A DNA stretch of 37,951 nt. It comes from Ignavibacteriales bacterium (GTDB lineage Bacteria; Bacteroidota; Ignavibacteria; Ignavibacteriales; Ignavibacteriaceae). Positions 1 through 8,110 of this stretch are shown piece after piece; within the stretch, counting starts at the first letter, position 1, and each line of letters begins with the position of its first letter. Below the pieces are notes generated by a model. That model searched no databases, was not told the origin of the DNA, and worked only from the letters and a program-made list of their open reading frames with translations. The stretch spans positions 1-37,951 of the forward strand of contig JACPGF010000142.1 in assembly GCA_016182615.1 (NCBI GenBank). The letters run 5' to 3'. The position numbers and the translations under genes were made by a program.

Positions 1-243
1 ACGTGCATCCGGGGATGATACTTCATAGGCTTTACCATCGATGATAAGGCGGAAAACCCCGGCTGCATCGCCACCGGTATGAAATTCAAATCCTGAAGGA
101 CGGACTTTTACTACACTTTTACCATTACCAACAAGCCCATCAGGTGTTTTTCCATTATACATTATTACATCGCTTTGCTGCGCAAAGGCTATCGAGGGGA
201 GAACGAGGGCAATTATTAATTGAAACATGGCCAGTATTTTCAT
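1..243 (-). CDS. Secreted protein of unknown function, N-terminal part only
   Basis: The reading frame starts at the ATG at 243 and is open to the left edge, so only the first 81 residues are visible. The first 22 residues form a typical Sec signal peptide: a Lys near the start, a hydrophobic stretch, and an AFA-Q cleavage site. The mature part begins QQSDVIMYNGKTPDG and is rich in Gly and Val, with a short segment (RLIIDGKAYEVSSPDA) that reads like beta strands. No family is recognised. The export signal points to the periplasm, outer membrane or cell surface. Upstream of the start on the minus strand is an AAGG-type ribosome binding site (TCTCCTTAAAGG in the plus-strand vicinity of 253-262). 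It is separated by a 960-base spacer from its right-hand neighbour and is probably transcribed on its own. Confidence 0.7.
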   Translation of the reverse strand, partial: MKILAMFQLIIALVLPSIAFAQQSDVIMYNGKTPDGLVGNGKSVVKVRPSGFEFHTGGDAAGVFRLIIDGKAYEVSSPDAR

Positions 244-571
244 AGTGCTTGCCTTTAAGGAGAAATTTTAAAAAGACTTTTTAATATACCCCTTCAAGCT
301 TTTATTGTATAGATAGAGAGCCCTGGTTTATACACTAATAAAACTCAATAGGGAAATAGAATTTTGTGCAAATAAGAAAATACAAAAATAAGGAAAAAGT
401 TATTAACCTTATAGGATACGTCCTTCAGAGCAATGCAGTCAACTTAAGGATTTCCACTTGTAAGAACTTCACTTCAACTGGAAAACCCTCACCCTACCTT
501 AAGGTAGGTAAACTCTAAATCACCTCTCCCTAAGGGCGAGGAGACTTAAAACCCGCTCCATTGGCGGCTTG

Positions 572-720
572 TCAAAAACCGCATCAAGCAGTAACGAGTC
601 CATGCAAATTGAGCCCCATTTGATGGGGCTTTTTCATATCCAGCGTCGGCCTTCAGGCCGGTGAAGCAATAAAAGAAACTGGGAAAAAGTGGGGTTGGGT
701 AAATTTCTTCCCCGCCGGAA
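572..720. repeat. Direct repeat copy 1 with terminator-like hairpin
   Basis: Bases 572-675 are identical, base for base, to 775-878 (104 bases, offset 203). The next 45 bases match with substitutions and a one-base indel. Each copy holds a strong hairpin, AGCCCC-ATTTGAT-GGGGCT followed by TTTTTC (about 611-635 here), which looks like a plus-strand intrinsic terminator, and a second hairpin CGGCCTTCAGGCCG at 647-660. No plus-strand gene lies upstream, so the terminator-like shape is probably part of the repeat itself rather than a gene's end. Confidence 0.85.
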
Positions 721-774
721 ACGACGGGACTGGTAGCGAGAAAGCACCATGAATGGCGCTCAAAAATAAAGACC

Positions 775-924
775 TCAAAAACCGCATCAAGCAGTAACGA
801 GTCCATGCAAATTGAGCCCCATTTGATGGGGCTTTTTCATATCCAGCGTCGGCCTTCAGGCCGGTGAAGCAATAAAAGGCAACTGGAAAAAGGTGAGGTT
901 GTGTAAATTTCTTCCCTGCCGGAA
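775..924. repeat. Direct repeat copy 2 with terminator-like hairpin
   Basis: Second copy of the unit at 572-720, with the same two hairpins (about 814-838 and 850-863). The perfect identity over 104 bases but drift in the following 45 suggests recent duplication or gene conversion of the hairpin-bearing part. Confidence 0.85.
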
Positions 925-1203
925 AAACAGAATATGCAGAAAAGATACCAACCCCTCCCTCTGCTATAAAATCAATTACTAACTGATGTTTATTTGTGTA
1001 CCGGAATTTTTCCATTTGCCTGCATGTTATCTATTTGTTGCTGCATCATAAAATACGGGCTTGGAACCGGTTGAGTTTTTGAAATAGGTGTTTTTGCATT
1101 ATCTCATTATTCAACAAAAAAATTAAAATAATTCTGAATTGCAAAACACATCAAAACGGGCACTATTCTTGAGCACAGCTAATGCGGCAAATGAAAAGCA
1201 ACT

Positions 1204-2781
1204 TCACTTTCCGTCTTTCCAGTATTTGGCGTGTATTTCCACTATGTTATTCTGCACCACTTCTAAAGTTGAATTTTCAGGAACCCTTTTATTGTCGTCC
1301 AACCGTTCAGCATACCAGCTGCCGCGCGTTATTTTGTATGACAATATCATCCCTTCATTAAATTTTACTGTTTTTTCCCATGTGTTTTTGTTTATTTTTT
1401 GCAAAGCAACAATTCCCGGGTTCCAGTTGCCCAATTCTGGAAGGCTGCCTGTAATAAATATAGTATCATTCGCAGGGACGTTTTCAACAAAAACCCTGAA
1501 TGTTACCGCCCTCTGCGGCCCAAAAACCACTTCATTCTTTTTGTGGTACTCCTTCCACTGATGTATCATCCCGTCCAAACTTGCATGATATATTTCCATG
1601 AATGCGGTATCCATATCCGAAATATGGACAAATAGCTTAAAACGATTAAGCCCAAAGCTATCAATTAAGAACTTAGTAAAATGCGCAGCGGCTGTATAGC
1701 TCATTTCGTTAAACCCTTGAGAATGCCAATCCCGGATTAATTCTTTCATCGGAAAATTAGGATTTGATGTCATCAACAATCGGTCTTTTTTCCATTTGAG
1801 AGAATCGATACTTGCATAATAATAACCAACAATCCCTTCTGAAAAAAAAGTACTCTCTAAATTATTTCCCTGGTTTTCAAATAATATATGGATACTTTCA
1901 TGCTCAACAGGGCTCAATCCAATGCTGTGGTTCTGCCAAGCTTTTATAAACGGGTTTCCATAGCCCGGTGTAGCCGAACAATAATACTTTTGCAATATAT
2001 CCTTGTAAACATAGCATTGTATTTTTCTAGCCGGTTTATCATACTGCAGTATTGCCATTACATTTTCTATTTTCTTATCCTCTACTAGAAAAGCACTATC
2101 CATGCCCGCGTGATAGGCATGTTCATCATAGTAAAAATCATAATACCTGGTTGATGTTTTTCTTAGCTGCTGTTTGCGAAGCTTTTCAACATCATAGTGA
2201 TTTTCGGGATCAAGGCTTTCCCCGTTAAGAAAACCATGATGTGAGACTGCATGTTTTTCCATTATGAGATATTGGCTCATATCATAAAAGGTCTGCCACA
2301 ATTGTGTGCATCCGGAATATGAATTGCCGATGTGAAAGAACCGCGTGGAATCCGGGCTAAACAATACGATGCCCGTCATCGAATCAACAAAACTATAGGG
2401 GCCTAAAGAAAATCCATCTTTTGTTAGTTTTAAAACTTGAGGAAGGTAGAGCGTTAAATTTTTGAATGAGCCAATCGGGCCAAAAAAATACAGGTGCTTT
2501 TTGTTGTCCTCCGGCAGTAACTCGCTTTCTGATTTAACCGTGTACCTGCTATCTGCGAATCTATCGAAATAAGATTCTATGTCTTTACCGTATTTGGATA
2601 TATATTCTCCTTTTACGAAGATAACCGATTCACTTTTCCAAAATGCACCGGAAAATTTGTTTACCCGCTTATCCGGCATTTCCTGCGCTGTTAATAAATG
2701 TGTTACGGAAAAAAGAAATAGGAATAAGTGAAACGAACCGCTCTGCCAGCCATTGTTCCGAATTTTATTAATCGATTGCAT
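1204..2781 (-). CDS. Secreted putative zinc metallopeptidase with C-terminal CBM20-like domain
   Basis: A 525-residue protein with a hydrophobic N-terminal export segment (about residues 15-32, ending LLTAQ). The central region has HESIH at about 294-298 followed 17 residues later by FFSEG (Glu about 315). That is the HExxH...E arrangement of gluzincin peptidases, as in the peptidase MA-like group, and predicts zinc bound by two His and the distal Glu. The last 100 residues (about 425-525) match a CBM20 starch-binding fold: an opening strand VTFRVFVENVP, the signature ITGSLPELGNWNP, then KTVKF and a closing LEVVQNN strand. CBM20 domains bind alpha-glucans, but here the domain may simply help bind a surface glycan. 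It is alone in its transcription unit. The two domains are clear by motif. Peptidase activity, and whether the substrate is a glycoprotein or cell-wall material, are inference. Confidence 0.7.
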   Translation of the reverse strand: MQSINKIRNNGWQSGSFHLFLFLFSVTHLLTAQEMPDKRVNKFSGAFWKSESVIFVKGEYISKYGKDIESYFDRFADSRYTVKSESELLPEDNKKHLYFFGPIGSFKNLTLYLPQVLKLTKDGFSLGPYSFVDSMTGIVLFSPDSTRFFHIGNSYSGCTQLWQTFYDMSQYLIMEKHAVSHHGFLNGESLDPENHYDVEKLRKQQLRKTSTRYYDFYYDEHAYHAGMDSAFLVEDKKIENVMAILQYDKPARKIQCYVYKDILQKYYCSATPGYGNPFIKAWQNHSIGLSPVEHESIHILFENQGNNLESTFFSEGIVGYYYASIDSLKWKKDRLLMTSNPNFPMKELIRDWHSQGFNEMSYTAAAHFTKFLIDSFGLNRFKLFVHISDMDTAFMEIYHASLDGMIHQWKEYHKKNEVVFGPQRAVTFRVFVENVPANDTIFITGSLPELGNWNPGIVALQKINKNTWEKTVKFNEGMILSYKITRGSWYAERLDDNKRVPENSTLEVVQNNIVEIHAKYWKDGK

Positions 2782-2964
2782 TCGATATACCTCTCACCAT
2801 GATTATAAAAATTTGTATTGCCAAACCGCGCATACAAAAATAAAACCTTATTTCTATTTTACCCGTGCACAAATTTTGGGATAAGACGCGGTACGCTATT
2901 CATTCGCCCGTGCCCGGTTTATTTTTGCCATCATAGCGGAATAACGACAACCATTAACTGCTTT

Positions 2965-3052
2965 CTTGACAATTTATTTTTAAGACAATGCACTCGTGTT
3001 TACACTTTAAATTTTGCCTCACTATTCATTATTCATTCTCAATAATTCATTT
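2965..3052 (-). repeat. Dispersed spacer repeat, inverted copy of 18851-18941
   Basis: The reverse complement of this stretch matches 18851-18941 with about a dozen differences. Shared blocks include TTGAGAATGAATAATGAATA, AAAGTGTAAAC, GTGCATTGT and TTAAAAATAAA. Both copies sit in gene-free spacers close to a stop codon or gene end. The element is A/T-rich and has no reading frame. The rest of the 2782-3085 spacer shows nothing else I can name. Confidence 0.75.
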
Positions 3053-3085
3053 CCACTAAACTACTCAATACTCCAACAAATAGTT

Positions 3086-5284
3086 TTACCACATGAGGTT
3101 GCAGCCGAAAACAACTGTCCTCTTTCCGAAATAGCTTTTGATAGTTTTCTTTGCTGAGTAGTCCGGTGCATAACTATACCCGAAAATATTCTCAAGATTC
3201 AATATGTTCAGTCCTTCAAAAAAAACTACAACCCGTGTGCTGCCAATCGAGTTAAAGTGAGTCAGGCGCAAATCTACACGGCGGTAACCGGGAAACCTGC
3301 CGGAATTTACCGGAGATTCCACCGGTTCCCATATATGCTGCTGCGTGTTATAAGCCCCGCCGGTAATTGGCGTGTATGGTCTTCCGGTAGCAAATTTAAT
3401 ATTTAATCCGGTGTGCCATTGCGAAGTGATTGCATATTTAAGGACACATGACACGTTGTGCGTTATATCAGTAGTGGCGCTGCTCTCTTTTTCATAATCC
3501 ATCCAAAACCGTCTGCTCCTGATAAAACCATACGAAAGCCAGCCTTCAAATCCATCGGCTGTGTTTGCCTTCAGGATAATATCAACACCTTTCGCGTAGC
3601 CATAGCCGTTGTTATTGTACCGCTGAACATCGTCTTCCCGGGGAAGGTTCAGATATTTTTTATAATAGCCTTCTATCCGGCACTGCATCCAACCTTCCAC
3701 ATCATACTGATAGGCTGCTATATAATGGTACGCTTTCATTGCCCGAAGTGCAGTGTTCCCGTCAACCGGATTATATAGTCTCATATCGGGCAGTTGTGTA
3801 AACACGCCAAATGAGGCCATGGCTTTTTGATGCTCAGATATGATGTATCCCGCGTTAAACCGGGGATTCATCCAAAACAAATCAAGCTCCTGAATATAAT
3901 CTCCCCGGATTCCTATACTACCCGACAGTGACTTAAAATTTGCCACGCGGGCGTTTTCATATTCCGCGTAAGCAGCGAATCGTTTAAAACCGGTGCGCGC
4001 GTCGATTACTTTTTTTGTTCCTTCAGGCCTTATATCATAGTCCTCCGCTGGTACTGTCCCAGTGTATTGTATGGTTCGTTCTTCAGCCTCAAGCCCGGCA
4101 TTGAGAATTGCAAAGTGGCTGAGAGTTATTCCCATATCCTTCCGGATTGCAAGAACTTTGTCCTCCTTTGCCAGGTCAAGATTACCAAGCAGCCAGTGAT
4201 TGGTATAAGTATTTTGTGATATACTCACTTTTGTGTTTACCTGTTTTCCAAGCATATCACTCCACTGAAAACAATACAGTGAAGAAATTGAGTTACCGTT
4301 AAATATCCCAGTGTATTCGGGCCTTTCAACTTCTACGCCTTGTTCATCGTCTGCAAATACTGAAAGCAGCTTTACTTTTCCTGTTCCTGAATAATTCGCT
4401 GCAAAACTACCGGTCATGTTTTGCGAAACCGGGGTTACCGTGAAACGGTCAGCTCCACCATTGAGCCAAAACAATGGCCTTGTCATGCTCCTGTCAAAAG
4501 AGAGCCTGAGGCCTGCGGTTTTTTTTATAACCGGCACATCAAGCGATAAGGCAGTATTTGCTAAAGATACACCCACGTTTACCGCCCCCGCTGTGGGTAT
4601 GCCCTCTGTTTCGATTGCCAGAACGCCGGATAAGGCATTGCCATATTTTGCAGAAAATCCACCGCTTGAAAAATAGAGGTTCTTTATAAAATTGGTTCTC
4701 ACGTTTGAAAAAAGAGCCCCGTATGTTGATTCCATAGTAAACGGATGATACACGGGTGCCCCATCGATAATCGTCAGCGTTTCCATGGGGTCACCGCCGC
4801 GTACATACAATTCTGCACTTTCTGATACCTGTGTTAATCCGGGCAACGTTTTTATTGACTGGAAAATATCTGCAGCACCGCCGGGAGTCATAAGTATATC
4901 AATCTTCTTCATAACTACTCCTTTCTCACTAATGCTGCCGAAAGAACTGGCAGTAACAACAGCCTCTTTCAATACAGTAACTTTTTCTTCAAGCTCCATT
5001 GTACATTTCACCGGAACCGCATCCTGTAAATGCAGTTCGGTTACTTGTTTATTATATCCCACCAGAGTTGCAATAATCTTTACTTTACCCTTCTGTTTTG
5101 ACTGCAATGTAAATTCACCATTCTCCCCTGAAATAGTTCCTTCAGAAGTACCTTCGATAAAAATTGTTACAAGGCCTAATGGCTGCTTGTTTGTATCAGT
5201 AACTTTTCCGGAGATTACCGTTTTTGTTTGAGCATGCAGTATCCCGGTTATAGCAGCCAATACCAAGAGTAAAGTAAATTTCAT
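3086..5284 (-). CDS. TonB-dependent outer-membrane receptor with carboxypeptidase-regulatory-like domain
   Basis: A 732-residue outer-membrane protein. Residues 1-18 are a signal peptide (ITGILHAQ). Residues about 22-105 form a carboxypeptidase-regulatory-like beta-sandwich (ISGKVTDTNKQPLGLVTIFI ... GENGEFTL), common at the N-terminus of FCB-group receptors. Residues about 118-225 are the plug (TPGGAADIFQSIKTLPG, ELYVRGGDP, IIDGAPVYHP, SGGFSAKYGNALSGVL). The remainder is the strand-rich barrel, ending in an aromatic-containing strand (VVFGCNLMW). Such receptors import scarce ligands across the outer membrane using TonB energy. No SusD partner is adjacent, so a glycan-uptake role is not supported and the ligand is unknown. 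It is the last gene of a four-gene minus-strand run, 10 bases after the TPR gene. Confidence 0.85.
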   Translation of the reverse strand: MKFTLLLVLAAITGILHAQTKTVISGKVTDTNKQPLGLVTIFIEGTSEGTISGENGEFTLQSKQKGKVKIIATLVGYNKQVTELHLQDAVPVKCTMELEEKVTVLKEAVVTASSFGSISEKGVVMKKIDILMTPGGAADIFQSIKTLPGLTQVSESAELYVRGGDPMETLTIIDGAPVYHPFTMESTYGALFSNVRTNFIKNLYFSSGGFSAKYGNALSGVLAIETEGIPTAGAVNVGVSLANTALSLDVPVIKKTAGLRLSFDRSMTRPLFWLNGGADRFTVTPVSQNMTGSFAANYSGTGKVKLLSVFADDEQGVEVERPEYTGIFNGNSISSLYCFQWSDMLGKQVNTKVSISQNTYTNHWLLGNLDLAKEDKVLAIRKDMGITLSHFAILNAGLEAEERTIQYTGTVPAEDYDIRPEGTKKVIDARTGFKRFAAYAEYENARVANFKSLSGSIGIRGDYIQELDLFWMNPRFNAGYIISEHQKAMASFGVFTQLPDMRLYNPVDGNTALRAMKAYHYIAAYQYDVEGWMQCRIEGYYKKYLNLPREDDVQRYNNNGYGYAKGVDIILKANTADGFEGWLSYGFIRSRRFWMDYEKESSATTDITHNVSCVLKYAITSQWHTGLNIKFATGRPYTPITGGAYNTQQHIWEPVESPVNSGRFPGYRRVDLRLTHFNSIGSTRVVVFFEGLNILNLENIFGYSYAPDYSAKKTIKSYFGKRTVVFGCNLMW

Positions 5285-5294
5285 AATATACCAG

Positions 5295-6068
5295 CTATTC
5301 TTTGTTCATCTTTTTTTCAAGATCGGGGAGCAGTTTATACTTTACCCATCCGTATTCAGGATTAACCTCTAAAGCCTTCTTATAGTAAAACTTTGCAGTT
5401 TCAAGGTTTTCATCTTCTGCATACGCCTGTCCGCTCCAGGTAAGGCATGCAATGTAGCCCCACCGTGGCCCATCGGTTTTACTTGTCCGTTCAGCTTCAA
5501 ATAGAGCGTTAGCTTTTGTAAAAAGTTTTAATGCTTCCTCCCGGCTCCCTCCAAACATCGATGGTGTCTTCAATTTCATCATACCTTTAATATAAAAGGT
5601 TCTCGGGTTATCAGGATTAATTTGTTCAGCTTCGGCTAACAGCATATAAAACGGTTTAGAAAGGCTCATCGCCTCAGTCCAGCTATGCGCGATTTTCATC
5701 ATATATATTGCGGCCAAAAGGGTCTTCCCTTCCGAAGAGAAACCCCGTACTTCTGCCACCGCGGCGGCATGTTTTTCAGCCGGGGTATAAAAACGGTCAA
5801 ACAGGTCTAGAGCATCATCATTTAATGACATAGCGACGAGGTTGTATTCCGTGTAAGCCAGATAATACAATACCGTATTATTGGAACTGTCAGCGGCAAA
5901 TATTTTCTGCAGAGTTGAATCAATGCCAAGTAACGCTGCGGCGCTATATCCGGAAACAGCAACATCTATTTCAGTGATAAGTTTAGGGAGCGGGGATCTA
6001 TTTTCAGTCTGTGCCGAAATAACTCCCGAAACGACAAATACAAGCGTAACAAAGAACATCCGTAACAT
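5295..6068 (-). CDS. Secreted TPR-containing protein
   Basis: A 257-residue protein with a signal peptide (FFVTLVFVVSGVISAQ). The rest is almost wholly alpha-helical with tetratricopeptide-like repeats, clearest near the C-terminus (LETAKFYYKKALEVNPEYGW, about residues 222-241) and around 150-190 (AEQINPDNPRTFYIKGMM). TPR domains bind other proteins; no catalytic motif is visible. The start at 6068 has an AAAGGAAG ribosome binding site a few bases upstream; a second Met three codons later is possible. It lies 10 bases before the TonB-dependent receptor gene, so it may be a periplasmic partner or assembly helper for that receptor. This partnership is inferred from position only. Confidence 0.75.
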   Translation of the reverse strand: MLRMFFVTLVFVVSGVISAQTENRSPLPKLITEIDVAVSGYSAAALLGIDSTLQKIFAADSSNNTVLYYLAYTEYNLVAMSLNDDALDLFDRFYTPAEKHAAAVAEVRGFSSEGKTLLAAIYMMKIAHSWTEAMSLSKPFYMLLAEAEQINPDNPRTFYIKGMMKLKTPSMFGGSREEALKLFTKANALFEAERTSKTDGPRWGYIACLTWSGQAYAEDENLETAKFYYKKALEVNPEYGWVKYKLLPDLEKKMNKE

Positions 6069-6129
6069 ATTTCTTCCTTTGATATTATTATAAAGAACTT
6101 TAAAATTTAAAGTTAATGAACAAAAAAAA

Positions 6130-6426
6130 CTATTTTTTCAAAAGCTGTTCCAAGCGCAGTATATAGGCTTCAAAGGCCAGTTTACCTTTTTCCGTAAGGC
6201 CGTATGTTGAGCTTGGTTTTCTGTTAATAAACTCTTTCTTCACGGTAATATAATCTGCACCCTCAAGTTTTTTCAGGTGAATACTCAGATTGCCGTCTGT
6301 CGTATTGACTTTTTCACGTAGAAAGGTAAAATCTGCCTGTTCCACTGCAACCAGAACTGCCATAATCGCCAGCCTGATGCGCGAATGAATAATCTCGTCC
6401 AGTTGCTGATAGTCGAAGTCCTGCAC
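6130..6426 (-). CDS. Small winged-helix transcriptional regulator (HTH_34 type)
   Basis: A 98-residue protein that is essentially one winged-helix DNA-binding domain: IIHSRIRLAIMAVL (helix 1), LREKVNTTDGNLSIHLKKL (helix-turn-helix with recognition helix), then a basic wing (KKEFINRKPSSTYGLTEKG) and a C-terminal helix likely used for dimerisation. It matches the MarR/ArsR-like family annotated as 'winged helix DNA-binding domain' (HTH_34). No metal-binding cysteines are present, so ligand sensing is not obvious. It starts with GTG at 6426, only 4 bases after the stop of the membrane-protein gene. Pairing of this regulator type with a small multi-pass membrane protein is common in FCB genomes. 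It probably controls its own operon. Confidence 0.85.
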   Translation of the reverse strand: MQDFDYQQLDEIIHSRIRLAIMAVLVAVEQADFTFLREKVNTTDGNLSIHLKKLEGADYITVKKEFINRKPSSTYGLTEKGKLAFEAYILRLEQLLKK

Positions 6427-6430
6427 GGCT

Positions 6431-7021
6431 CTATTTCACCAGACCCTTTGCTTGCCGGTACATAACAATACCCGGCACTACCTGAAAAAACAGCATCATT
6501 CCGGCCATAATCAGTATATTATGAAACCCCGGGTAAACCATCATTACAATTGCTCCACACCACCATCCTAACGAAAGTAGTTTAAAAGCTTTTGAGTTAA
6601 AAATTGCGCCAGTCATGAAATAGGTCATACCCAAAACAACACTCAGCAGCGGGCTAACTGCCATCCCGCGTATCATGCCAGATAATGTGGCAACAAACCC
6701 GATAATTGTCATACTGATACCAGCACACATCCATAAATAACCAACAAGCCGGCCAGTAAATGTTTTAGCACTTTTAACAGGCCTGAATTTTGTATAATAG
6801 ACAAAAGTCCACAGCCAGCCGCCGCCGATTAGTATAGCCCAGCGGATTAAAGAATTGGCTCGTCCGTAGAGGGATACTTCAATATAATCGGAAAGCATTC
6901 CCGCGAAGACAATCAGGCCCCAAATTATATACCCCATGCCATTATCAACCAAGGCGCGCTTAGAGTCTTCTATCACCTTTTTGATGAACTGCAACTCGTC
7001 TAAAACTTTATTTTCTTCCAT
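6431..7021 (-). CDS. Multi-pass inner-membrane protein, partner of winged-helix regulator
   Basis: A 196-residue protein with a soluble N-terminal helix (ENKVLDELQFIKKVIEDSKR) and about six predicted membrane segments, e.g. YIIWGLIVFAGML, LIRWAILIGGGWLW, LWMCAGISMTIIGFVATL, LLSVVLGMTYFMTGAIF, WCGAIVMMVY and MAGMMLFFQVVPGIVM. No transporter or enzyme signature is visible. It is first in the minus-strand run membrane protein - regulator - TPR - TonB receptor. Such proteins encoded next to HTH_34 regulators have no established function that I know of; a role in sensing envelope state is a guess. The promoter should lie in the 194-base A/T-rich spacer it shares with the divergent DUF2975 gene. 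Confidence 0.7.
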   Translation of the reverse strand: MEENKVLDELQFIKKVIEDSKRALVDNGMGYIIWGLIVFAGMLSDYIEVSLYGRANSLIRWAILIGGGWLWTFVYYTKFRPVKSAKTFTGRLVGYLWMCAGISMTIIGFVATLSGMIRGMAVSPLLSVVLGMTYFMTGAIFNSKAFKLLSLGWWCGAIVMMVYPGFHNILIMAGMMLFFQVVPGIVMYRQAKGLVK

Positions 7022-7215
7022 ATTTCAAAGTTCTTTGTTTTTTAAAGGACAATATACGCACGCACCGGAGTAATGTCAAGAAAAATTCCAATCAAATGCA
7101 TATAAATTACAAAAAAGAATTAATTTTATCTTTATACAATATTTATTTATTGTTTTACGATAAATTTATATTTATTTTTAGTTACAAATAATAACAAACT
7201 GAGAGAAAGGCATAT

Positions 7216-7833
7216 ATGCAGCCGGTAAAAAGAACCCCAATTGTTATCATGTACAGTTTTCTCAACCTGAGCCTTGGAGTGGTAATTGCCCAATCGTTGT
7301 TAGTTCTGGCGGGATTGATATATACATTTTTTACAAAATCTTCTCTTTTTCTTAATTCATTCGTACCGGTTACTGTCGAGTTAACCAAGGATTTAAATAA
7401 TGCACTTTCGCATCAGGGGTTAAATTTGCCAGGATTAAAGGGAAATCTTTTCATTACACCACTCTTCAACAATACTCAATTAATAACCTATACCGGCATA
7501 GTTTACAATTTATTCTGGAATATTTTTATCATAGTCGGCATACAAATATTGAAAAAGTTTCTTTTTACACTCACCATCGGGACCCCTTTTACCTTAGAAA
7601 ATGCAAAACGCTTACGGATGTTGGCCTTCATGATTATCTTGGTTCCGCTTCTGCTGCATATTGTCTGCCGATTATTCATCAACTTGACAATTCCCGTTAC
7701 AAACGGCTATATTACAATTAAGGGCAACTGGGATACTTTTGAATATATTTTTATCGGGGGATTAGTTTTTATCATCTCTGAGGTTTTTAGAAAAGGTGTA
7801 CTACTTCAAGAAGAAAACAATTTAACAGTATAG
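7216..7833 (+). CDS. DUF2975-family membrane protein
   Basis: A 205-residue protein with four membrane segments: about residues 12-38, 92-115, 135-158 and 178-195. Family features of DUF2975 are the conserved middle 'GTPFTLENAKRLRMLAF' and the C-terminal 'EVFRKGVLLQEENNLTV'. The biochemical role of DUF2975 is unknown. It is followed 8 bases later by a small XRE-type regulator, the usual partner of this family, which supports the call. Translation starts at ATG 7216 behind a GAGAGAAAGG ribosome binding site. The A/T-rich region upstream (7022-7215) is shared with the divergent operon and must contain both promoters. Confidence 0.8.
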   Translation: MQPVKRTPIVIMYSFLNLSLGVVIAQSLLVLAGLIYTFFTKSSLFLNSFVPVTVELTKDLNNALSHQGLNLPGLKGNLFITPLFNNTQLITYTGIVYNLFWNIFIIVGIQILKKFLFTLTIGTPFTLENAKRLRMLAFMIILVPLLLHIVCRLFINLTIPVTNGYITIKGNWDTFEYIFIGGLVFIISEVFRKGVLLQEENNLTV

Positions 7834-7841
7834 GAAGTATT

Positions 7842-8045
7842 ATGCCAATACGGGTAAACCTCGACGTGATGATGGCGAAGCGAAAAATTTCCTTAACGGA
7901 ACTCGCAGAGAAAATGGATATTACTTTGGCTAATCTTTCAATCTTAAAAACAGAAAAAGCAAAGGCAATCCGGTTTTCGACATTGGAAAAGCTTTGTTCT
8001 ATTCTACAATGCCAACCGGGAGATTTGCTGGAATATACAGAATAA
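7842..8045 (+). CDS. Small XRE/YozG-type helix-turn-helix regulator
   Basis: A 67-residue protein consisting of one Cro/CI-type domain: VNLDVMMAKRKISLTELAEKM (helices 1-2), ITLANLSILKTEKAKAIRFS (recognition helix and turn) and LEKLCSILQCQPGDLLEY, the typical end of the YozG-like family. It binds DNA as a dimer in related systems and is normally encoded next to a DUF2975 membrane protein, as here (8-base gap, AGGAAGT ribosome binding site). The pair may form a small membrane-linked regulatory unit, but the signal and target are unknown. A hairpin terminator follows at 8074. Confidence 0.88.
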   Translation: MPIRVNLDVMMAKRKISLTELAEKMDITLANLSILKTEKAKAIRFSTLEKLCSILQCQPGDLLEYTE

Positions 8046-8073
8046 AGGAATCACACTCCTGAAAAAAAAATAA

Positions 8074-8110
8074 AGCGGACTCTGTCTTCAACACAGTCCG
8101 CTCAACTTTT
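8074..8110. terminator. Bidirectional hairpin terminator after the XRE gene
   Basis: AGCGGACTcTGT pairs with ACAcAGTCCGCT (12-base arms with one mismatch). The left side is preceded by a run of nine A (8062-8070) and the right side is followed by CTTTT, so it can end transcription from either direction. It lies 28 bases after the stop of the XRE gene. Confidence 0.75.

Larger units (their letters stand above)
244..1203. other. Long repeat-rich spacer without a convincing gene
   Basis: No gene is supported here. The spacer contains a perfect 16-base palindrome (CCTACCTTAAGGTAGG, 493-508), a second hairpin around 521-541 (CTCTCCCTAAGGGCGAGG-like), and two copies of a 150-base direct repeat listed separately. 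The open frames across the repeats on the minus strand share the repeated sequence and look accidental. A short frame on the minus strand (about 1106 to 990) reads like ordinary protein (QPVPSPYFMMQQQIDNM) and could be a decayed gene tail, but it has no good start. Confidence 0.6.

Noticed and set aside
546-1015. Overlapping minus-strand frames of 86 and 120 codons
   Set aside because: They run through the two direct repeats and share the same repeated peptide; there is no ribosome binding site, and composition follows the hairpins rather than a protein.
990-1106. Short minus-strand frame reading QPVPSPYFMMQQQIDNM
   Set aside because: Protein-like wording but no start and only 38 codons; mentioned as a possible remnant in the spacer entry and not called as a gene.
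4785-5231. 148-codon plus-strand frame
   Set aside because: It is antisense to the plug and N-terminal region of the TonB-dependent receptor, whose domains are clear.
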